From Rahnella ecdela (lineage in GTDB: Bacteria > Pseudomonadota > Gammaproteobacteria > Enterobacterales > Enterobacteriaceae): 64,000 nt of DNA. Within the stretch, counting starts at the first letter, position 1; each line of letters opens with the position of its first letter. Below the pieces are notes generated by a model that was not told the origin of the DNA, did not search any database, and saw nothing but the letters and a program-made list of their open reading frames with translations. The stretch covers positions 37,210 through 101,209 of the forward strand of contig NZ_JAFMOY010000115.1 in NCBI RefSeq assembly GCF_019049625.1, written 5' to 3'. The position numbers and the translations under genes were made by a program. This document shows, piece by piece, positions 17,427 through 26,214 of this stretch.

Positions 17427-17726
17427 TGCTCCTTTCTACCAAAGATACCAAGACACAAAGTTTATCAAACTGAAGTGTTCTATTTCTAATTCCAAAGATT
17501 TTAAATTTCATCACTCCCTTTTTTCATCATCAACGTTTCGTCTCTGAGGCTTACAATTAAATCGGCAACGTTTGACTCACAGCTCTATACGGTTCGCAGT
17601 CACAGCTACGGGCTATTAACGATGAAGGTGTCTGGCCTGCCAACGACAGGCCAGAATCACCAAAGGGTTAGATCGAATTTTTACAAACAACACTAACTGA
17701 ATTAAGAAACTGTGTTAGCCACTGCG
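17427..17726. other. Noncoding gap between the DUF2971 and TIR genes
   Basis: 300 bases with no supported reading frame on either strand. It likely holds the DUF2971 promoter at its left end and the 3' untranslated region of the TIR gene at its right. Confidence 0.4.
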
Positions 17727-18410
17727 CTAAAGACTTACCAACTCCGCGATTTTAGTCGCGACAACTTTCATTGAATCTTCTCCTGTATCCAAGCCGCTTC
17801 GTGATGCAAGCAAGGGGCTGATATTGCGGAGAGCTTGATACGTTGTGTTATGTACAATTGGAACTAGTTGATTACCCGCCAGAAGTGCCGAAAGCTCCTT
17901 GTCAGCAACACCCTCCTTGGGGAGACGGCTCAATAACGCTGGCGTCACCAATACCAACCCGATTCTCGAATTTGCTAATCCCTTGTCGATAGCCCGCATC
18001 ATAGGAACTCCAAGACCGAGGTCCTTCTCGCTGAACCAGACTTTGACACCAGCAGCCACGAGTAAATCGTGCAGCTCTTTGGCTACGCCCTGTCGGTCAT
18101 CCCACGCGTGGCAAAGGAAGACATCACGGAGATCTGGTTGCTCCACTGCACGTGTTTCAATAGTTTGTCGGATTGGCGTGAGTGACTGCACTTGGGCTGA
18201 TGTATACGACACGGATGAACTTGATTTCGACCAGCGGGGTCTTGGGCTGCTGGAACTGGCACCGCCGCCACTATTTCCCCCACTACTGCCCGACGAAGAG
18301 TAGGAGGGACCGTAAGAACCATAACTTCTACTGCGATAACGACATGCAGGACATGCTGCAGCCGCTGCCGCTGAGGTATGTCCGCGCACTGGTGCTGTGC
18401 ATCTAGTCAT
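17727..18410 (-). CDS. TIR-domain protein with a Cys/His N-terminus and a Ser/Gly-rich linker
   Basis: 227 aa in three parts. Residues 1-24 hold C4, H11, C20 and C23 (PVRGH then CPAC), a possible zinc site. Residues 25-75 are a low-complexity Tyr/Ser/Gly linker. Residues about 94-227 are a TIR domain: DVFLCHAWDD, LHDLLVAAGVKVWFSEKDLG, then DKELSALL, whose E172 matches the catalytic glutamate of NAD-cleaving TIRs. The ATG at 18410 has GGGAG 9 bases upstream. TIR proteins of bacterial defence deplete NAD or make cyclic ADP-ribose signals after a partner senses phage. No Thoeris ThsA-like or other obvious partner lies next to it, so it may act alone or with the DUF2971 protein. Confidence 0.82.
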   Translation of the reverse strand: MTRCTAPVRGHTSAAAAAACPACRYRSRSYGSYGPSYSSSGSSGGNSGGGASSSSPRPRWSKSSSSVSYTSAQVQSLTPIRQTIETRAVEQPDLRDVFLCHAWDDRQGVAKELHDLLVAAGVKVWFSEKDLGLGVPMMRAIDKGLANSRIGLVLVTPALLSRLPKEGVADKELSALLAGNQLVPIVHNTTYQALRNISPLLASRSGLDTGEDSMKVVATKIAELVSL

Positions 18411-18672
18411 ATCGTAATTCTCCCATTAGTAATTTTTTTTCCAATTAGAGGTTGCCCTTGAACGCAAATTTTATGGGATATTAATCCTATAAAAAGTGAG
18501 CCCTCCCTTCTTTATTGATTTCATTGTCTTAATTAAATGTCTCACTCCAGTAGTGAAGAGAGGAACCGTCGCTAAATGCAAGCACGCCAACCGGTAATGG
18601 CAAGCGCATTATGCGATGAATAAAAAGGGTGGAAAGTACAGAGGTAAAAATCAGGAATGAGACTCGAAGAAT

Positions 18673-18993
18673 TTAAGTATTCATTAATCCGGTAGCTCGC
18701 CTTGCTCTGAGAATATCGGTAGCGGTCAGAAATGGTGTCTGCTCCTGCCACGTAAACCCTTTGCGGTCAGTGCGTACCAGCTCATAGCGTTCCACCAGAA
18801 AATTCACTGCATCAGCAAGCGTTATTCCCGCTTCGATATGCTCCTGAATGGCCGCGTCGTCATGAAATGGCGTATCGTTAAGCGTCAGGCCGTAATGGTG
18901 TTCCAGCAGATACGTTAAAAGTTGCTGCCAGACCTGCACGGGCGACAGGCGTGACGAAACCGGCACCGTGGCCGATACAGTTGAGATTTGCAT
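18673..18993 (-). CDS. cbtA: CbtA-family toxin (YpjF/YeeV/YkfI)
   Basis: 106 aa, close to E. coli CbtA through [27 protein letters not shown] and [12 protein letters not shown], but ending soon after that motif, about 18 residues short of CbtA. In E. coli this toxin binds FtsZ and MreB and blocks cell division and shape maintenance. It follows its antitoxin gene cbeA by 67 bases on the same strand, as in the CP4-type islands. The short C-terminus is odd, but similar lengths may exist among relatives. Confidence 0.9.
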   Translation of the reverse strand: MQISTVSATVPVSSRLSPVQVWQQLLTYLLEHHYGLTLNDTPFHDDAAIQEHIEAGITLADAVNFLVERYELVRTDRKGFTWQEQTPFLTATDILRARRATGLMNT

Positions 18994-19060
18994 GTGTTGA
19001 GTCTCTTAAATAAAGGAACGGAAGATTTGAAGGCTTACAAAACTGAGATGATGCTGAAGG

Positions 19061-19396
19061 TTAGTCTTTAACCTGATTTGAGGGATAAATGGCGATATAC
19101 ACATACCCATGACTTCCCAGCGTATCTGCTTCACAAGTCAGCTCGTTACGGTACAGCGTAACGCAGTGCGCGTACCGGGGATTCAGCTCACCTGAGAGCA
19201 GCATCAGCTCTAGGTGTGCGACAAAATGCGGGAAGGCTTCATCCAGTTGTAGGGTCTGCACCTCACTGAATGAGCCGGTGAATCCTGCCCGGTCAGCCAG
19301 AAAATGCAGGCGATGACCTTCCTGCACCAGTCGGGCTCCGAAACACGGTGTGATATCTCGTTTAAGACCCCAGGTTTGTGTAACGTCTTTATTCAT
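19061..19396 (-). CDS. cbeA: CbeA-family antitoxin (YfjZ/YeeU)
   Basis: 111 aa with WGLKRDITPCFGARLVQEGH, FPHFVAHLELMLLSGELNP and the C-terminal YVYIAIYP typical of the YeeU family. These antitoxins oppose CbtA by stabilising FtsZ and MreB filaments and not by binding the toxin (type IV). The gene lies 14 bases after the RadC-like gene and before cbtA, so transcription is likely shared. Confidence 0.92.
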   Translation of the reverse strand: MNKDVTQTWGLKRDITPCFGARLVQEGHRLHFLADRAGFTGSFSEVQTLQLDEAFPHFVAHLELMLLSGELNPRYAHCVTLYRNELTCEADTLGSHGYVYIAIYPSNQVKD

Positions 19397-19410
19397 AATT
19401 TTATTCCTGT

Positions 19411-19890
19411 TTAAAGAAGGCCATGTTCGGCAAAAGAGAAAATCTGTCTGCCACCTACAATCAGGTGGTCAGGCACTCGAACTTCCACCAGCATCAGCGC
19501 CTGCACCAGTCGCTGGGTAATAGCCTTGTCTGCCTGACTTGGTGCAACCTCCCCGGAAGGGTGGTTATGGGCAAATATCACTGCTGCCGCGTTAAAGTAC
19601 AGGGCGCGTTTCACCACTTCCCGGGGATGAACTTCAGTGTGATTGAGGGTGCCGGTGAACAGTGTTTCGTGGGCAAGCAGCTGGTTCTGGTTATTGAGGT
19701 ACAGCACGACAAATTCTTCACGCTCAAGGGTTCCCATCTTGAGCCTGAGCCAGTCGCGAGCGGCCTGTGTGGAGGTGAATGCCACACCCGGTTCGCGCAG
19801 ATGGTGGTCAAGCAGACTCAGGGCGCGTTTGATGGTGCGCAGTGCCTGTAACGGCAGTTCCGGCGTAAACAGGGCTAGTTGTTTCTCCAT
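19411..19890 (-). CDS. yfjY: RadC-like JAB-domain protein (YfjY/YeeS)
   Basis: 159 aa with the JAB/MPN metal motif: E in LNHTEVHPREVV, then FAHNHPSGEVAPSQAD, and the C-terminal VPDHLIVGG. This family is a fixed part of CP4-type islands upstream of the cbeA/cbtA pair. Despite the RadC name its biochemical role is unsettled. The gene is packed 11 bases after klcA and 14 bases before cbeA, indicating one operon. Confidence 0.92.
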   Translation of the reverse strand: MEKQLALFTPELPLQALRTIKRALSLLDHHLREPGVAFTSTQAARDWLRLKMGTLEREEFVVLYLNNQNQLLAHETLFTGTLNHTEVHPREVVKRALYFNAAAVIFAHNHPSGEVAPSQADKAITQRLVQALMLVEVRVPDHLIVGGRQIFSFAEHGLL

Positions 19891-19901
19891 GGAAAAATTC
19901 C

Positions 19902-20360
19902 TTAATCAATGATGGCGAGAATTGCGCGGGATTCGGGGTGGTTAAGGGAATAGTCGCGCAGACGGTAATAGTGCTCCGTCATGGCATCGCATTCGGTGCG
20001 ACAGGCGTGATGGCTGTATTCGATCAGGCAGACAGCAATGCCTGCGGCTTCCGCGCTCATTTCCGCACCATTGCAGTTCATGCCGTTGAAAAGATGCCAT
20101 TTATCGTCACTGTCAGCATCAGGGGCCATAAACGCTCCACCATTGCTGAGCTTGTAAAATGACCAGATACCACCGCTATACTCATCACAGAGGCGGTCCA
20201 TCCAGGCGAAAATACGCGGTTCCAGCGTTATCCACTGCGGGATAGCCCCAAAGTATAGTGGCCAGAAATCGAGACGCTGTTCGTCGGGTACTGGCGTTGC
20301 AGTAAGGTCAAATTGAGGTTTATTAGCGGGCATCAATTCGCGTTGAGTTAGTGTCATCAT
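19902..20360 (-). CDS. klcA: Antirestriction protein, KlcA/ArdB family (YfjX)
   Basis: 152 aa. RLDFWPLYFGAIPQWITLEP, GGIWSFYKLSNGGAFMAP and AAGIAVCLIEYSHHACRT are the conserved blocks. ArdB/KlcA proteins relieve restriction by type I enzymes without inhibiting methylation. Here the gene shares an island with a complete type I system about 10 kb away, so it might protect incoming copies of the island, or act against other hosts' systems. It lies in the yfjX-yfjY-cbeA-cbtA order of CP4-57. Confidence 0.9.
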   Translation of the reverse strand: MMTLTQRELMPANKPQFDLTATPVPDEQRLDFWPLYFGAIPQWITLEPRIFAWMDRLCDEYSGGIWSFYKLSNGGAFMAPDADSDDKWHLFNGMNCNGAEMSAEAAGIAVCLIEYSHHACRTECDAMTEHYYRLRDYSLNHPESRAILAIID

Positions 20361-20445
20361 GGATATTCTCCGTCAATAAAAACGCCAGCGACGATTGCTG
20401 GCGTATGGGAAATAAAGGACATGCAGGGATGATGAATGGGTGTGG

Positions 20446-20679
20446 TCAGGAGGATGCACTGAGAATGCCATACTGACGGATATATCGATTAAGTCCTTCG
20501 CCAGCATCAGGTTCAAAACTCCACGCCCGCCAGACCATTCGACCCGCAGGGGCACGAACCACCAGACGGAAGTGACTGCCCTGGTCGTCTTCAATGGCGA
20601 TGTTGTGATATCGGCGGGTAACAGCTTCGGCCTGCTATCGGGCGAAAGGTCCCGGCAGCAGTAATTGAAGTTCAGGCAT
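20446..20679 (-). pseudogene. ykfF: ykfF-like (DUF905) gene with an internal amber codon
   Basis: The minus strand from ATG 20679 reads MPELQLLLPGPFAR, then TAG at 20635-20637, then continues in the same frame [20 protein letters not shown] and on through [20 protein letters not shown] to a TGA at 20446. This is the full 77-codon DUF905/YkfF family sequence, interrupted only at codon 15, where relatives carry Arg or Gln. No good internal start follows, so the gene is probably inactive unless the host suppresses amber codons. The function of the family is unknown. Confidence 0.85.
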
Positions 20680-20784
20680 TTTTATAATATTTAAAGACAA
20701 AGCCCCTGACGCAGAGGCGACAGGGGACAGGAGACAGAAAGAGAGGAAGGGAAATAGACTATATTTTGTGTTGTAACGATCATA

Positions 20785-21693
20785 CTACTGTTTAGCTGCC
20801 TGTTTTGCTTTTTCCCAGGATGGTCGGTTTGGGCCAGTGAACTCTTTCACATCTGACCAGTACCCGATCGGATATTGTATGACCGTTTCGTTGCCGATGC
20901 CGATGTCAACAGACAAGTATTGACCGCCTTTAATGGATCCTTTGCGCACCCAGGCATTTGGGCTACAGGTTCCAGTATCTCGCTGTTGCCAGGAACGGTC
21001 ATCCCTGTCAATGATGTAAAAATCACCTAATGCACACCCACTGGCAGATTTGTGATTTAACACGGCGACCACGTGTTTGGTATTACCAACAATCACACAA
21101 CTGTTCTGTTTACCGCCGCACATGCTCCACAGAGTGTCACCGTTACCCCCGGTAAATTCCCAGATGGTATTCGCAGGTGGTGCATCATTGGACGTGGTAA
21201 TGGTGGTTGGCGTGTGTGTTGGTTCCGCAGTCCCATTGGCTAATGCACGTAATACTTTCAGCTCACCATCACTTGGGGTGTTAACCCACTGCCCATCTTT
21301 ACCGTTACTGTAGAAGCCCACCAAGTTATGGAGGTCAGGCTGGTACAAGAATGTCAGATTGTGGTTACCACAGTTACCGTCTTCACACATAAAACCTTTC
21401 AGGTAGACTTTACCGTCAATTTTTACTGGCTCCATCGGACCCGCTGGACCATTCATCTCGTCGAGCATCGTCGGTAAACCATTCTGATTCATGGTCTCAT
21501 CAAACGACTTTTTATACTCTGGGTCAGTTTTGTACAGATCAAAAGGATATGGGCAGGTATTGTTTTCTGGCTGACAGCTCTTGGCCTTTACCGCCGTTTT
21601 GACAGTTGCCTGGACTGCTGCCGGGGCCATCAATGCTACAGAGAGTGCCAACCAACTCCATTTCATACTTGCAGAGGAGAATTTTCTTTTCAT
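20785..21693 (-). CDS. Secreted Ivy-like lysozyme-inhibitor domain protein
   Basis: 302 aa with a signal peptide (cleaved near VQA-TVK, residue 29). Residues about 45-130 resemble Ivy, the inhibitor of vertebrate lysozyme: PYPFDLYKTDPEYKKSFDET, KVYLKGFMCEDGNCG and LTFLYQPDLHNLVGFYS. In E. coli Ivy the corresponding loop CKPHDC inserts a histidine into the lysozyme active site; here the loop is CEDGNC and lacks it. A Thr/Pro/Asn-rich linker (about 155-175) leads to a C-terminal domain with four cysteines (SMCGGKQNSC, SGCALGDFYIID, TGTCSPNAW). Acts in the periplasm or outside the cell. It is cargo inside the CP4-57-like module, where such genes are not usual. Confidence 0.7.
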   Translation of the reverse strand: MKRKFSSASMKWSWLALSVALMAPAAVQATVKTAVKAKSCQPENNTCPYPFDLYKTDPEYKKSFDETMNQNGLPTMLDEMNGPAGPMEPVKIDGKVYLKGFMCEDGNCGNHNLTFLYQPDLHNLVGFYSNGKDGQWVNTPSDGELKVLRALANGTAEPTHTPTTITTSNDAPPANTIWEFTGGNGDTLWSMCGGKQNSCVIVGNTKHVVAVLNHKSASGCALGDFYIIDRDDRSWQQRDTGTCSPNAWVRKGSIKGGQYLSVDIGIGNETVIQYPIGYWSDVKEFTGPNRPSWEKAKQAAKQ

Positions 21694-21921
21694 TATTAGA
21701 TTCCTGATAAAGCCCCTGACACAGGGGCAGTGGGGTTATGCTGGTACGTAAGCGCACCAAGAAATATTGCCGTTGTTATCATTGTCCGCAACAGGTAACT
21801 TCCGGTTGTAAGGCTGAGCCTTAACTCCAGCATTGAACAGCAGAATGCCTGTAACGCTCAGTAACATAACACTTTTTCTTTACTCTATTCTTTCACTGAG
21901 TGAGTTTCATGTAGCGGGGAC

Positions 21922-22458
21922 TCAGGCCATCGCCGTCAGGACCAGCATCACCAGCCATACCCAGAAGTGAGCCGGTTTCTGACCGAGAGTTTTTGCCCGT
22001 CGCCATAAATAGAACGGCACCAGCCAGGCCAGTTTGCCAAACGTGGTGGTATCCACTCCGGCCTTACGCAGGCGTCGTTCATCGAGATACCCCAGAGCGA
22101 TATTGAGCAGCAGCGTGATAAACCAGTACTGCCCGCCCGAGACGGCCTCATATGCCTCGTCAAAAGACATTCCGCTCAGCCCTGCCGTCCACAGCTCGAG
22201 CGCATAACCAATGAAGGGAGCAAATGCCAGCGTCCATACCACTCCGCCCGGAATGCGACTCCCCGGCAGCGCTGGTGGTGTGGTGCTGTGGAGCAGCGCC
22301 GAAGCCAGCGGGGTGGCAGAGACCGGTTGCCAATCCGTCATGCCCTGTCGCCACACCAGCGTGGCAGCGGTGAGTTCACCGCGCATAATCAGGCCAGTGA
22401 TGTCGTCTTCGGTCACATTGTCGTGACGTATGCCATTTTTTTCGTAATGCCAGGTCAT
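21922..22458 (-). CDS. GYF_2 (DUF4339) domain membrane protein
   Basis: 178 aa. The N-terminal 50 residues (MTWHYEKNGIRHDNVTEDDI, LTAATLVWRQGMTDWQPV) match the GYF_2/DUF4339 domain, a small module thought to bind proline-rich peptides. They are followed by two or three hydrophobic segments (about 73-95, 110-130 and 158-177), so the protein should be in the inner membrane. It starts 25 bases after the end of yfjR on the same strand. The Thr/Pro-rich linker of the neighbouring Ivy-like protein is a conceivable ligand only if topology allows. Function unknown. Confidence 0.75.
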   Translation of the reverse strand: MTWHYEKNGIRHDNVTEDDITGLIMRGELTAATLVWRQGMTDWQPVSATPLASALLHSTTPPALPGSRIPGGVVWTLAFAPFIGYALELWTAGLSGMSFDEAYEAVSGGQYWFITLLLNIALGYLDERRLRKAGVDTTTFGKLAWLVPFYLWRRAKTLGQKPAHFWVWLVMLVLTAMA

Positions 22459-22483
22459 TGTTTTTCCTTCTTAACAGAGGTAA

Positions 22484-23194
22484 TTAAATCAGTGTGTTGC
22501 CCTGCTCCTCCTCAGAGGGCCCAGGCGACAGGACTTCGCGAATACAGCTGAAGTGCGGAAGAGCCCGGATAAAGCCCGCCTGTGTGGTTAGCTGGCTGAG
22601 ACGTTTTCGCGGGGTAAAAGTGGTGTTCAGGACTGTCACCGCATGGATGGTCGCCAGAGGGTGCACGGTGATATGCCCGTTAAGTTCACCGGTGAGGTAC
22701 CAGCAGCCATCGAGTGATATCAGGCGGTACGGAGCCAGCCCGTCACAGCGCTCTCCCTCGGCCAGCAGTAGTACCCGCTGGCAGGCGGTAATGGCACTGA
22801 CGAGACGGTAGAACACCAGTGAGATGACCGGGGACACAGACTGTGGCGGCTGCCATACCAGACACGGCATCCCTCCTGCAGTGAGCAGCATGCCCGCCAG
22901 ACGCCGGTCCAGCCCCGGAAAAATATCGGCCAGTCCTGCCCTGTGAGCAAAGGTCAGCGCATCCAGCTCGCCCTGTACGCCTCCACCGGTACTGCGCAGG
23001 CGGCATTGCCCCCGTCGATACTCAAGGTCGAGGTACATCAGCCGTTCGCGAAAATCCCGTCGCAGGGTACGGATTGACACACCAAACTCTGCAGCCAGCC
23101 GCGCTAAGTTCAGCGTTTCACCTGCAACCAGGCGGCTGATTATCAGTGACAGCCTGACAGCCAGCCGGTCATGACGGCGCTCTGCCTGTGTCAT
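22484..23194 (-). CDS. yfjR: WYL-domain transcriptional regulator, YfjR-like
   Basis: 236 aa. An N-terminal helix-turn-helix (LNLARLAAEFGVSIRTLRRD, about residues 28-48) is followed by a WYL-like ligand-sensing domain (APYRLISLDGCWYLTGELNG, about 155-175). It resembles E. coli YfjR of CP4-57 and the wider BrxR/CapW group of WYL repressors that control defence islands. Its position between yfjQ and the cargo genes suggests it may regulate the module. I did not find an operator I can defend. Confidence 0.85.
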   Translation of the reverse strand: MTQAERRHDRLAVRLSLIISRLVAGETLNLARLAAEFGVSIRTLRRDFRERLMYLDLEYRRGQCRLRSTGGGVQGELDALTFAHRAGLADIFPGLDRRLAGMLLTAGGMPCLVWQPPQSVSPVISLVFYRLVSAITACQRVLLLAEGERCDGLAPYRLISLDGCWYLTGELNGHITVHPLATIHAVTVLNTTFTPRKRLSQLTTQAGFIRALPHFSCIREVLSPGPSEEEQGNTLI

Positions 23195-23401
23195 CTTAAA
23201 TCTCCGTAATAGTTAACTGACTGAATATGAGATGATTCTAAAGAGGGGGGCGGACAGGGTATGGACATGGAATGAACTATTTTTTATCTGCCTCCGGAAG
23301 CAGGCCCGACGCGGCACACCGTGAAACACGGTGAAAAAACACTCAATTTAATGCAGGTAAACGGACAGGGTGTGTCCTTTATTAACATGCTGATAACAAG
23401 C

Positions 23402-24226
23402 TCAGGACTGAAACCCACTCAGCATCGCTTCAGCCATCACCCAGAGAGCCCGGTTAAGCTTCACATCTCCGTCAATACCACGCACGGCGCGGGTATGCGT
23501 TCGCCCGCCTTTTGCACTCCGGCCACTGAGCCCGCCCTTAATCAGGTTCTCCTGAATACGCTGGTATGTGGTCCACAGATCATTGCTCTCATCCTGCCAG
23601 CGGCGTGGGGAAAGTATCTGAGGTGCTGTCACCGGCTGGTGGTCCTCACCGAAACGGTACGTCAATGCAGCCTGTGCCAGAGCCTGTTGTGCAGGTGGCG
23701 GCAGCATCAGCGACTGCATGGCATCCCGCTTCTCTTCCACACGGTCAAAAATACCCAGTACTTCATACGCCCCCTCAATCACCTGACTCACGACATCTCC
23801 TTTGTGCGGCACTCGCACCTCGCCAAACGACTCACCGCAGACAAGCCCGTTCTGGCATACCGCACGGAATAGTCCCGGTAGCATCTGATACGAACTGGAG
23901 CCATCGTGAGAATTGAGCAGAATAATTTCCGGCACCTGCTTACCGGTAATCTGCCCCTCCCGACGCAGGCGCAGCATGTGCTTCGTATGTTCACGACGAC
24001 CCGGATCACGCACGCGGGTCTGACAGGCAAAGAACGGCTGAAAGCCCTCCCGCTGCAGACTGTCCAGCAGAGAGATGGTGGGTATATATGTGTATCGTTC
24101 ACTGCGGGATTCGTGTTTGTCCTCGCTGAAAACGCTGGGTACCACAAGAAACAGTTCTTCGTGGGTTAACGGACGGTCACGACGGATAAGATTTACTGCG
24201 CCAAAGCGCGAAGCCAGACGGGTCAT
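23402..24226 (-). CDS. yfjQ: DUF932 family protein YfjQ
   Basis: 274 aa from ATG 24226, chosen because AGGAG lies 7 bases upstream and E. coli YfjQ starts at the same place; a longer reading to 24295 has an unrelated N-terminus. RDRPLTHEELFLVVPSVF, EIILLNSHDGSSSYQMLPG and RSAKGGRTHTRAVRGID are near-identical to YfjQ. The family is widespread on plasmids and phages and its role is unknown. It sits between yfjP and yfjR as in CP4-57. Confidence 0.9.
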   Translation of the reverse strand: MTRLASRFGAVNLIRRDRPLTHEELFLVVPSVFSEDKHESRSERYTYIPTISLLDSLQREGFQPFFACQTRVRDPGRREHTKHMLRLRREGQITGKQVPEIILLNSHDGSSSYQMLPGLFRAVCQNGLVCGESFGEVRVPHKGDVVSQVIEGAYEVLGIFDRVEEKRDAMQSLMLPPPAQQALAQAALTYRFGEDHQPVTAPQILSPRRWQDESNDLWTTYQRIQENLIKGGLSGRSAKGGRTHTRAVRGIDGDVKLNRALWVMAEAMLSGFQS

Positions 24227-24319
24227 AAGCAGACTCCTCATAATGGAAAATAAATACAAAAAGCCCCGCCGCAAAGTCGCAGCAGGGCTCAGCAAACTAC
24301 GGGTTTGAAGGGTTAATTT

Positions 24320-25183
24320 TCAGAAGAAGAAATTCCAGACTGCACGAGCGACTGATACTACGATGTCGCGTACAGACTGGATGACTGTCCGAACCGGGGC
24401 CGGTATCAGGGGCATGGAACTTACTGTGTCCAGTACCGAGCCGACCGTTTCACCAAAATCGTCACGGGCTTTTTTATTAACGGCATCGGTACGAAGTGGA
24501 GCACTAAGCTGTACCGCTACCGGACTACTGGCCTCCCGCGGCAGGCAACGAATCATCCGTTCAACCATCATCCGCAGCCCCCACTGCAAACGTACCGACA
24601 CTGCGCAGACAGGGTTTACCGGCTGGAACAACTCATGTAGCAGGCAGATTTTGCGGCTGATATTTTGTTTCTGCTCTGTAGACAGCTTTTCACCACCGCA
24701 GGTGGGTTCAACCTTGTCGGACTGACTGATAACAAACAACACCTTATGCCGGTATGCCTCACCAATCACCTCCCGGTAAAAATGTTCATCCACCGCCAGC
24801 GCCCGGTCATCGGCCTTGATCAACCACAGCACCAGGTCGAGCCGAGGAAGTTGTTCACGGTAGAGTGCGGCATATTCAGCATCCCGTAGTTCGGACTCTC
24901 CAACGCTGGGTAGGTCCCTAATTGTCATAAAGCGTTTGCCGAACTGCAGGCGAAACTGCAGTGGTTTTCGAGTACATGCCGCTACATCACTGACCGGTGA
25001 TATATCCCCAGCAAACAGGGTATTGCACAGGCTGCTCTTTCCCGTCCCGGTTTTCCCCATAATGCCTATTACAGGCTCGTATTGGGTTAACTGATTTATC
25101 TGCTGCAGAATGCGTTCAGAGACCCACTGGGGCAGGCCGGAAAGCGGTTGCTGCAGTGACTGCAGACCGTCAAATTGTTTCAT
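24320..25183 (-). CDS. yfjP: YfjP-family GTPase (YeeP/YkfA)
   Basis: 287 aa from ATG 25183, which has GGAGGA 6 bases upstream; this equals the length of E. coli YfjP. P-loop GKTGTGKSSLCNTL (G1), T of SDVAACTRKP (G2), DLPSVGES (G3, an unusual DLP in place of DxxG) and SQSDKVEP (G4, SQSD in place of NKxD). It belongs to the Era-like GTPases of CP4-type islands. The C-terminus has an amphipathic stretch (SVRDIVVSVARAVWNFFF) that could associate with membranes. Head of the leftward module that continues to cbtA. Cellular role unknown. Confidence 0.88.
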   Translation of the reverse strand: MKQFDGLQSLQQPLSGLPQWVSERILQQINQLTQYEPVIGIMGKTGTGKSSLCNTLFAGDISPVSDVAACTRKPLQFRLQFGKRFMTIRDLPSVGESELRDAEYAALYREQLPRLDLVLWLIKADDRALAVDEHFYREVIGEAYRHKVLFVISQSDKVEPTCGGEKLSTEQKQNISRKICLLHELFQPVNPVCAVSVRLQWGLRMMVERMIRCLPREASSPVAVQLSAPLRTDAVNKKARDDFGETVGSVLDTVSSMPLIPAPVRTVIQSVRDIVVSVARAVWNFFF

Positions 25184-25281
25184 TACTGCTCCTCCGAAAA
25201 AGTATACAAAAACGGCAGAACCTCGTGGTTCTGCCGTTAATGGGATATGTTCAGAGTGATGATATATATCTGTAATATTTT

Positions 25282-26214
25282 TTAATTTTCCCAACTTTTC
25301 AGTTTAGCTTTTGCGTACGCATCATTGATCAGCATCTCAATTAATTCATTGATTTTCATTTCATTTTTACTGACCAGATAATCAAGTTGTCTCTTACTGC
25401 CTTTGCTAATATAGGTATTGAGAACCTTTTTGTTTGCAACACTATCTCTGAATTTTTTCTGCCCCCATGCTTTTTTTGTTTTTATAATAAACAATTCACC
25501 TTCAGCATCGGATTTATTGTCAACCCATTGATCAAAGATTGAATGAACTTTCAGATTCATATTTTTTTCAAACCAAAAATCCACATTACCATTAATCATT
25601 TTGTTCTTATCGAAGTAAGACATCACCCACTGATAATCTGCCTGGTATTTAGCATCATGTCTGGTTGATGAGAACCAGAACGGATTGCCAAATTTTTTCT
25701 TGATACGGAGCCAAGAATTTTTCAAACGCTCTAAGTTTGAATGGATATGGTTAAAGCTTGATACACGACATTGATAGTCGATCAAAAGAATTAACCCGTC
25801 ATAATTTACGCCACCCTTATCAGAATCAAGGCTCCATTCAGGTAAAGTGATCTCAAGAAGAGAGGGGGCATTATTATTTGTATATAGCTTATATTCGGCA
25901 TGGATATAATTAGCAACAAATGACAACGAACGCTCACAATCAATCCACTCAAGTTCACTAAAAGGTATTAACTTACCCTCAACCTCTCGCTTACTCTTTT
26001 CAAAGAAATCCTCCGCACTCCTATATTTAACCATTTCTTTTTTATTCATATATTTAATACAAGACTCTTTGAAAAGAGTGGCATCATCTATTCTTTCCAC
26101 TAATTCACGAGACTCATCAACATGCATCAATGCTGAGCGAAAGATATCCCAGTAAAGCCATAAATTTATTCTTTTCATCCAGAGATTGGTCACTCGTTTT
26201 CCTGCACTCATCAT
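25282..26214 (-). CDS. Unrecognised protein with a possible ribbon-helix-helix C-terminus
   Basis: 310 aa, AT-rich and lysine-rich, unlike its GC-richer neighbours. Most of the protein matches nothing I know (WIDCERSLSFVANYIHAEYK, WFSSTRHDAKYQADYQWVMS). The last 45 residues, VLNTYISKGSKRQLDYLVSK then KINELIEMLINDAYAKAK, have the pattern of a ribbon-helix-helix DNA-binding fold: a short strand, then two helices with hydrophobic spacing. An array of CTACGTAG-type palindromes lies 30-60 bases upstream, which would suit autoregulation. GAGG just before the double ATG supports the start. It lies 98 bases before yfjP on the same strand. Confidence 0.65.
   Translation of the reverse strand: MMSAGKRVTNLWMKRINLWLYWDIFRSALMHVDESRELVERIDDATLFKESCIKYMNKKEMVKYRSAEDFFEKSKREVEGKLIPFSELEWIDCERSLSFVANYIHAEYKLYTNNNAPSLLEITLPEWSLDSDKGGVNYDGLILLIDYQCRVSSFNHIHSNLERLKNSWLRIKKKFGNPFWFSSTRHDAKYQADYQWVMSYFDKNKMINGNVDFWFEKNMNLKVHSIFDQWVDNKSDAEGELFIIKTKKAWGQKKFRDSVANKKVLNTYISKGSKRQLDYLVSKNEMKINELIEMLINDAYAKAKLKSWEN

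Noticed and set aside
20373..20594. Leftward 73-codon frame over the ykfF-like region
   Set aside because: It reads the DUF905 sequence in the wrong frame; the family similarity is in the frame that starts at 20679.
21539..21760. Leftward 73-codon frame overlapping the Ivy-like gene start
   Set aside because: It overlaps the signal-peptide region of a well-supported secreted gene in another frame and has no independent evidence.
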